From Cristatella mucedo (lineage: Eukaryota > Bryozoa > Phylactolaemata > Cristatellidae): 64,000 bases of DNA. The translations under genes and the position numbers were made by a program. The stretch is from contig WPIO01000014.1 of NCBI GenBank assembly GCA_009760855.2, positions 3,218,501-3,282,500 on the forward strand, read 5' to 3'. Positions 60,301 through 64,000 of the stretch are shown here, piece by piece (positions within the stretch are counted from its first letter, which is position 1; each line of letters opens with the position of its first letter). The notes beneath the pieces were generated by a model. It did no database searches. It saw only the letters and a program-made list of their open reading frames with translations, and was not told the DNA's origin.

Positions 60301-62169
60301 GTAAGCACCGTGGCAAGTTTTTTGGATTGCGAGATAGCGTAGATCGCTTGGCACTAGCGGCTAGAGCTGGGGCGCCAGCGGCTAGTGCTGGGACGCTAGC
60401 GGCTAGTGCTGGGACGCTAGCGACTAGTGCTGGAACGCTAGCTCCTAGTGCTGGGACGCTAGCGGCCAGTGCTGGGGTGCTAGCGGCTAGTGCTGAGGCG
60501 CTAGGGCCTAGTGCTAGGCGCTAGGGCCTAGTGCTGTGGTGTATGCTGACAACTGACAACTGACAAGTGTAGGCAACTGCTACATGACTAGTATTATTTG
60601 TGCGAGCCTTCGGTCGAGTACCATTATGTTGTTCTAGGTATGATACAAGATAATTTTGGGTCTTCCTCTTCGCAGGCACCCTGGTGCAGTAATAATAATA
60701 ATAGTACTGAGAGATTGCAGCCTCTTTATAATAATAATAATAATAATAATACACTTGATAAAGCGCCCTTAGAGAACTCAATCTCTCTCTAGGCGCTTTA
60801 CATTTTCTGCAAAGGGAAATGCAATTGAATGGTGAGTAATATCATGCTTGATAAACAAACAACATGAATAACCTGGTTCGGGGTGACATGCACAGGGTCA
60901 GCATGCAAATGAGGTTAGTGGCAGCATGCACAGTGTCAGCACGCATATGCACATGAAGGACGAATCACAAGGACCCACTAAATGCTGTCCTAAATAGGTG
61001 TGTTTTTAAGTTCTTTTTAAATGTGGTCAGGTCAGGGGATGTTCTGGCGCAGGTCGGGAGGGAGTTCCAGGCTTTGGGAGCATACGAACTAAATGCACGG
61101 TCTCCAAAGATTTTGAGGTTTGTACGAGGTATTTCTAGACTATTGGATTCCGAAAAGCGGGTGGTACGATGCTTGGCCAGATGTGTAGTATATCTGACAG
61201 ATAGGCTGGAGCCATAGAATGAAGGGACCTAAAAGTGAGCGACAAAACCTTGAAGTCAATCCGTTGCTTGACTGGAAGCCAGTGCAGGTCGGCGAGAAGT
61301 GGTGTAATGTGGCAACTGCGACGCTCACGACAGACAAGCCTAGCTGCGCAGTTTTGCACCAGCTGCAATCGCCTGATCGCACATGCTGGTGGGCCAGTAA
61401 GCAGTGAGTTGCAGAAGTCGAGACGGGATGTCACGAATGCATGGACCAACTTAGACGTGGTATCTTTATCTAAACAAGCCCGAATTTTAGCAATGTTATG
61501 AAGCTGAAAATAGGCAGATTTGACTGTGGAGCTGATATGGTCGTCTAACGAGAGGTCGCTTTGGATAATTCTACACCTGACTGAAGTGTTCTGTTTACTG
61601 AAGGAAAGGAACGTGTATTTACTGCATGCATGCTTATTTGGCCGGTTAGGCTATTATGTTGATTGCAGTGATCGTATTTTTTACAGTTAAAATAAAATGC
61701 TGAAGATTGTCTTGTGGGCTCATGGGCTGAACCACTTGTTTCAGGACCTGCTTACATGACCTTAGACTAAACAGTGAAACAAGATGGTACCCGAGGATCG
61801 ATGTTGCTGTATGACGGCTGCTTCTAGACTGGCAGGCTAGTCGTGGGCTGCAAATTGTGAAAATAATCTTAGCTTGGGATAGATTTTGTGGGCTGGATTA
61901 AATTACCATTCTACTATTTTGCTCAACGTCGATTATATCTAAATGTGGTGATTTGTAGCTTCATTCTGTTGGGGTTGTCATCATAGCCAACCGATGTGCT
62001 GTTTCCTTTACTTACAAAGTGCTGTTTTCTGAATCCAGCTGCTTCAGGATAGTTTTTTCTAATCGAATACTTTTAATAGGAGAAATGGAAGCTTTTGCCA
62101 GCATTTCTGAAAGTGAAGGGACTTGTCAAGCAGCACATCGATTCCTTCAACTACTTTATAAATACAGAG
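60232..62169 (+). CDS. POLR3B: RNA polymerase III subunit RPC2, 5' part (two exons, continues past the window)
   Basis: POLR3B is the second-largest catalytic subunit of RNA polymerase III, which transcribes tRNA and 5S genes in the nucleus. Exon 1 (60232-60300) encodes [20 protein letters not shown] then EIK; exon 2 (62080-62169) encodes [20 protein letters not shown] then [10 protein letters not shown]. Together they match the human N terminus (LTPEQLAAPIP, then [31 protein letters not shown]) almost residue for residue over exon 2. The first 53 of about 1130 residues are present. Phase-0 junctions with donors GTAAGC and GTAAGA and acceptor TTTTAATAG. I found no exon 3 up to 64000, so intron 2 exceeds 1.8 kb. 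Confidence 0.93.
60357..60540 (+). repeat. 21-bp minisatellite in POLR3B intron 1
   Basis: About eight units of a GCTAGTGCTGGGACGCTAGC-like 21-base repeat. Units differ by one to four bases. It starts 57 bases after the exon 1 donor. The unit length keeps a 7-residue frame (AASAGTL), but this is intronic. Confidence 0.92.
60728..61570 (-). mobile_element. LINE family A, 3' fragment with RT C terminus
   Basis: ATT tail at 60728, then on the minus strand the C terminus ([40 protein letters not shown]) and reading back to the STFKCAYFQL region. In POLR3B intron 1. Confidence 0.85.
62080..62169 (+). CDS. POLR3B: POLR3B exon 2
   Basis: 30 codons; the [20 protein letters not shown] block is diagnostic for the RPC2 N terminus. 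Acceptor AATAG, donor GTAAGA, phase 0. Confidence 0.95.
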
Positions 62170-64000
62170 GTAAGACAGTTTCATATTAGTTCTCGGCTTT
62201 CTATTTTTTATTAACCTATCCTAGTTTTCTCTGTGTTCATAAAAGCCTTATCGGCTAGCTGTATGGACACCATCCGATATTATAGTTGCTGGTATCTCTT
62301 CTTGGTAAATCAGCCTATCAGTGTTTTCGGAATGGGCGTTGAGCACTGGCATTTTTACACTAAACTGACAAAATGTCTTTTCCTTTCCTATATAAGTATT
62401 GATCCATATCTCAGCAATTCGTCCCCATATATAATGCTAATAATAATTATGATAATGCATTTGTATAGCTCCCATGTGCTTCCTCTGCCATTCACTAACA
62501 TTGTCAATATTTCTGAACCGTGACAAAAGTTTTATTCCACTAAAGTAACTCTATAGGTTTTCAACAGTACCAGCAAAGTGCTCCTAAACTGCAGCAAATG
62601 ATTTAGCCAATCATATTTTGTTTTTGCCGTCGGTCACTTGCCTTCTATAGGTTTGTCACTTGCTCCTGTTATCAAGCGATGCAGTCTTAGATTTTCACTT
62701 TGGTCACCCACTACCGTGGCTTGTGGTTTTCATTTTGTCTTACTCATGCTCATTAGTTCCTTCACTCCATTATGTTTTAAGCAACCACTTAATCATCACG
62801 GCGTGCATGGTTATGAGTGCATCAGATTCCACATTGTAAGGTTTGCAGTATTATTTTTCAAAGTCGTTCATTATTTTGGGCCAACGGGTACTGGGTTACT
62901 AGCATCTCGACTCTAGCCATTGCCCTTATACCTAGGATCCAAATTTGTCAAGTATAGAGAAGGCCTCTAGTTTGGATGGTTCCTGGCTGACCAAAGCCAT
63001 GATGCTGAAGCTATCACTGCTGTGGATTAGGTGGCAATAGGGTTAGCTATAGCCAGTTACAGGATTACAGCCACTAAGCTGACAGTGGTATTTGCATACC
63101 TTGAAACACTTTGCAGTCTTTGCAGCCCAACAGCTGCATGCAAAAGGAATGATATGTAGGTGGCTAAAGGTTTTGTCTAGCTTGAGATATTTATTAGTAT
63201 GGTGACTTAATGTGAGAGAATTTTTGGGAATACTGTCGGACGTCACTGAAGATTTAAGCTTATTATTTGTGCAAGCAGTGCCTCCTTATTTATTAAGAAA
63301 CATCATGTATTAGTTCTGAAGAAAACCATAAACCAGTCCCGTTGTGCCTTCCCGGTGAGTGCAATTGTCTTGTGCTAGCCTTTGTATTATTCATGGTCGG
63401 TCTTGAGTTTTAGGTTTCTATTGTGGCATTAGCAATACATTATTATTTTGGAGGTTGATATAGCTTGCTCCTCACTATTGCTTAAAGTCTTCCATTGGCT
63501 TAATATATTTGGCAATGGGTAGTAATCTGCGTAGCCTGGACCTCAGACTTCTAATCACTCTTTCTTGGTATAGCTTAAAAAATAGCCATTTCTAACCTCT
63601 CAATTTCAACACGTTTAGCCTGGCATTTGTTACCCAAGCAATGGTAGGGCTAATGTTCACCACAGAGCATGCAAGCAGGTTTTTGGAGTAGTGTCCAGGT
63701 GATGAGCTCGTTTTTATTTTTTTCAATTGTCATTGTCTTGTCATCCATGAGACCCGAGGGAAGGTTTTTTTTAGTAAGTAGCTGATTTTGACATGATAGA
63801 CGATTCAATGCTAGGAGTGCATTTGCAGTAGTTTTGTTCGTGCCAGCAACAATCCTGTGATTTAAAGCTGCGTTTACACGGCAGACTTTCCTCCCAACAG
63901 ACACAGACTTTCCTCCTAGTTATGATATCGGACGTTTACACGACAAATTTAGTCCTGCCCGCGATGGTTGATGGCCGACTTAGTCCCGCCAACAGCCCGT
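62170..64000 (+). other. POLR3B intron 2 (partial), no exon recognised
   Basis: AT-rich. I searched for the next conserved POLR3B segment (IKKI then a Lys-rich helix) and did not find it. A weak ATT-rich tail lies at 62430-62465. Confidence 0.5.

Noticed and set aside
60327-60524. Ala/Ser-rich protein of 65 residues in POLR3B intron 1
   Set aside because: It is the translation of a 21-bp minisatellite; no splice sites or conserved sequence support it.

Overview
The window is invertebrate animal nuclear DNA. Genes are split by long introns with GT-AG splice sites, and the introns and intergenic space are filled with LINE 3' ends, tRNA-derived SINEs, DNA-transposon relics and long microsatellites. 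There are no bacterial operons, no rRNA and no convincing functional tRNA. The protein sequences clearly place it within bilaterian animals. I cannot fix the phylum from the sequence; a mollusc or other lophotrochozoan is possible, but that is a guess.

Three genes can be read by joining exons. (1) 1109-6017 (+): a six-exon gene for an unrecognised acidic, serine-rich protein of about 439 residues. All six exons join with compatible phases. (2) 46872-9620 (-): a 37-kb MTSS (missing-in-metastasis, I-BAR family) gene of 15 coding exons, about 997 residues, read from an N-terminal I-BAR membrane-bending domain through a Ser/Pro-rich linker to a proline-rich C-terminal exon. A CpG-rich block at about 46600-47480 covers its start and probable promoter. 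(3) 60232 onward (+): the first two coding exons of POLR3B, the second-largest subunit of RNA polymerase III. The rest lies beyond the right edge.

The 47-60 kb interval between MTSS and POLR3B is a transposon graveyard. It holds a pogo/Tigger-like MITE, a hAT MITE with a near-perfect 8-bp target duplication, a nearly full-length CR1/L2-type LINE broken by two nested insertions, and a decayed hAT (ZMYM1-like) transposase. MTSS introns carry at least eight LINE fragments, two SINE families, an AC microsatellite of about 780 bp, and a 179-bp SPIN-like hAT MITE with a perfect 8-bp target duplication. SPIN elements are known for horizontal transfer between distant animals, which makes this the most notable item.

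The three genes do not form a pathway: MTSS acts at the actin-membrane interface and POLR3B in RNA polymerase III transcription. LINE family A and SINE family A share the same 3' hairpin and ATT-rich tail, so they look like a LINE-SINE partnership in which the LINE reverse transcriptase mobilises the SINE.
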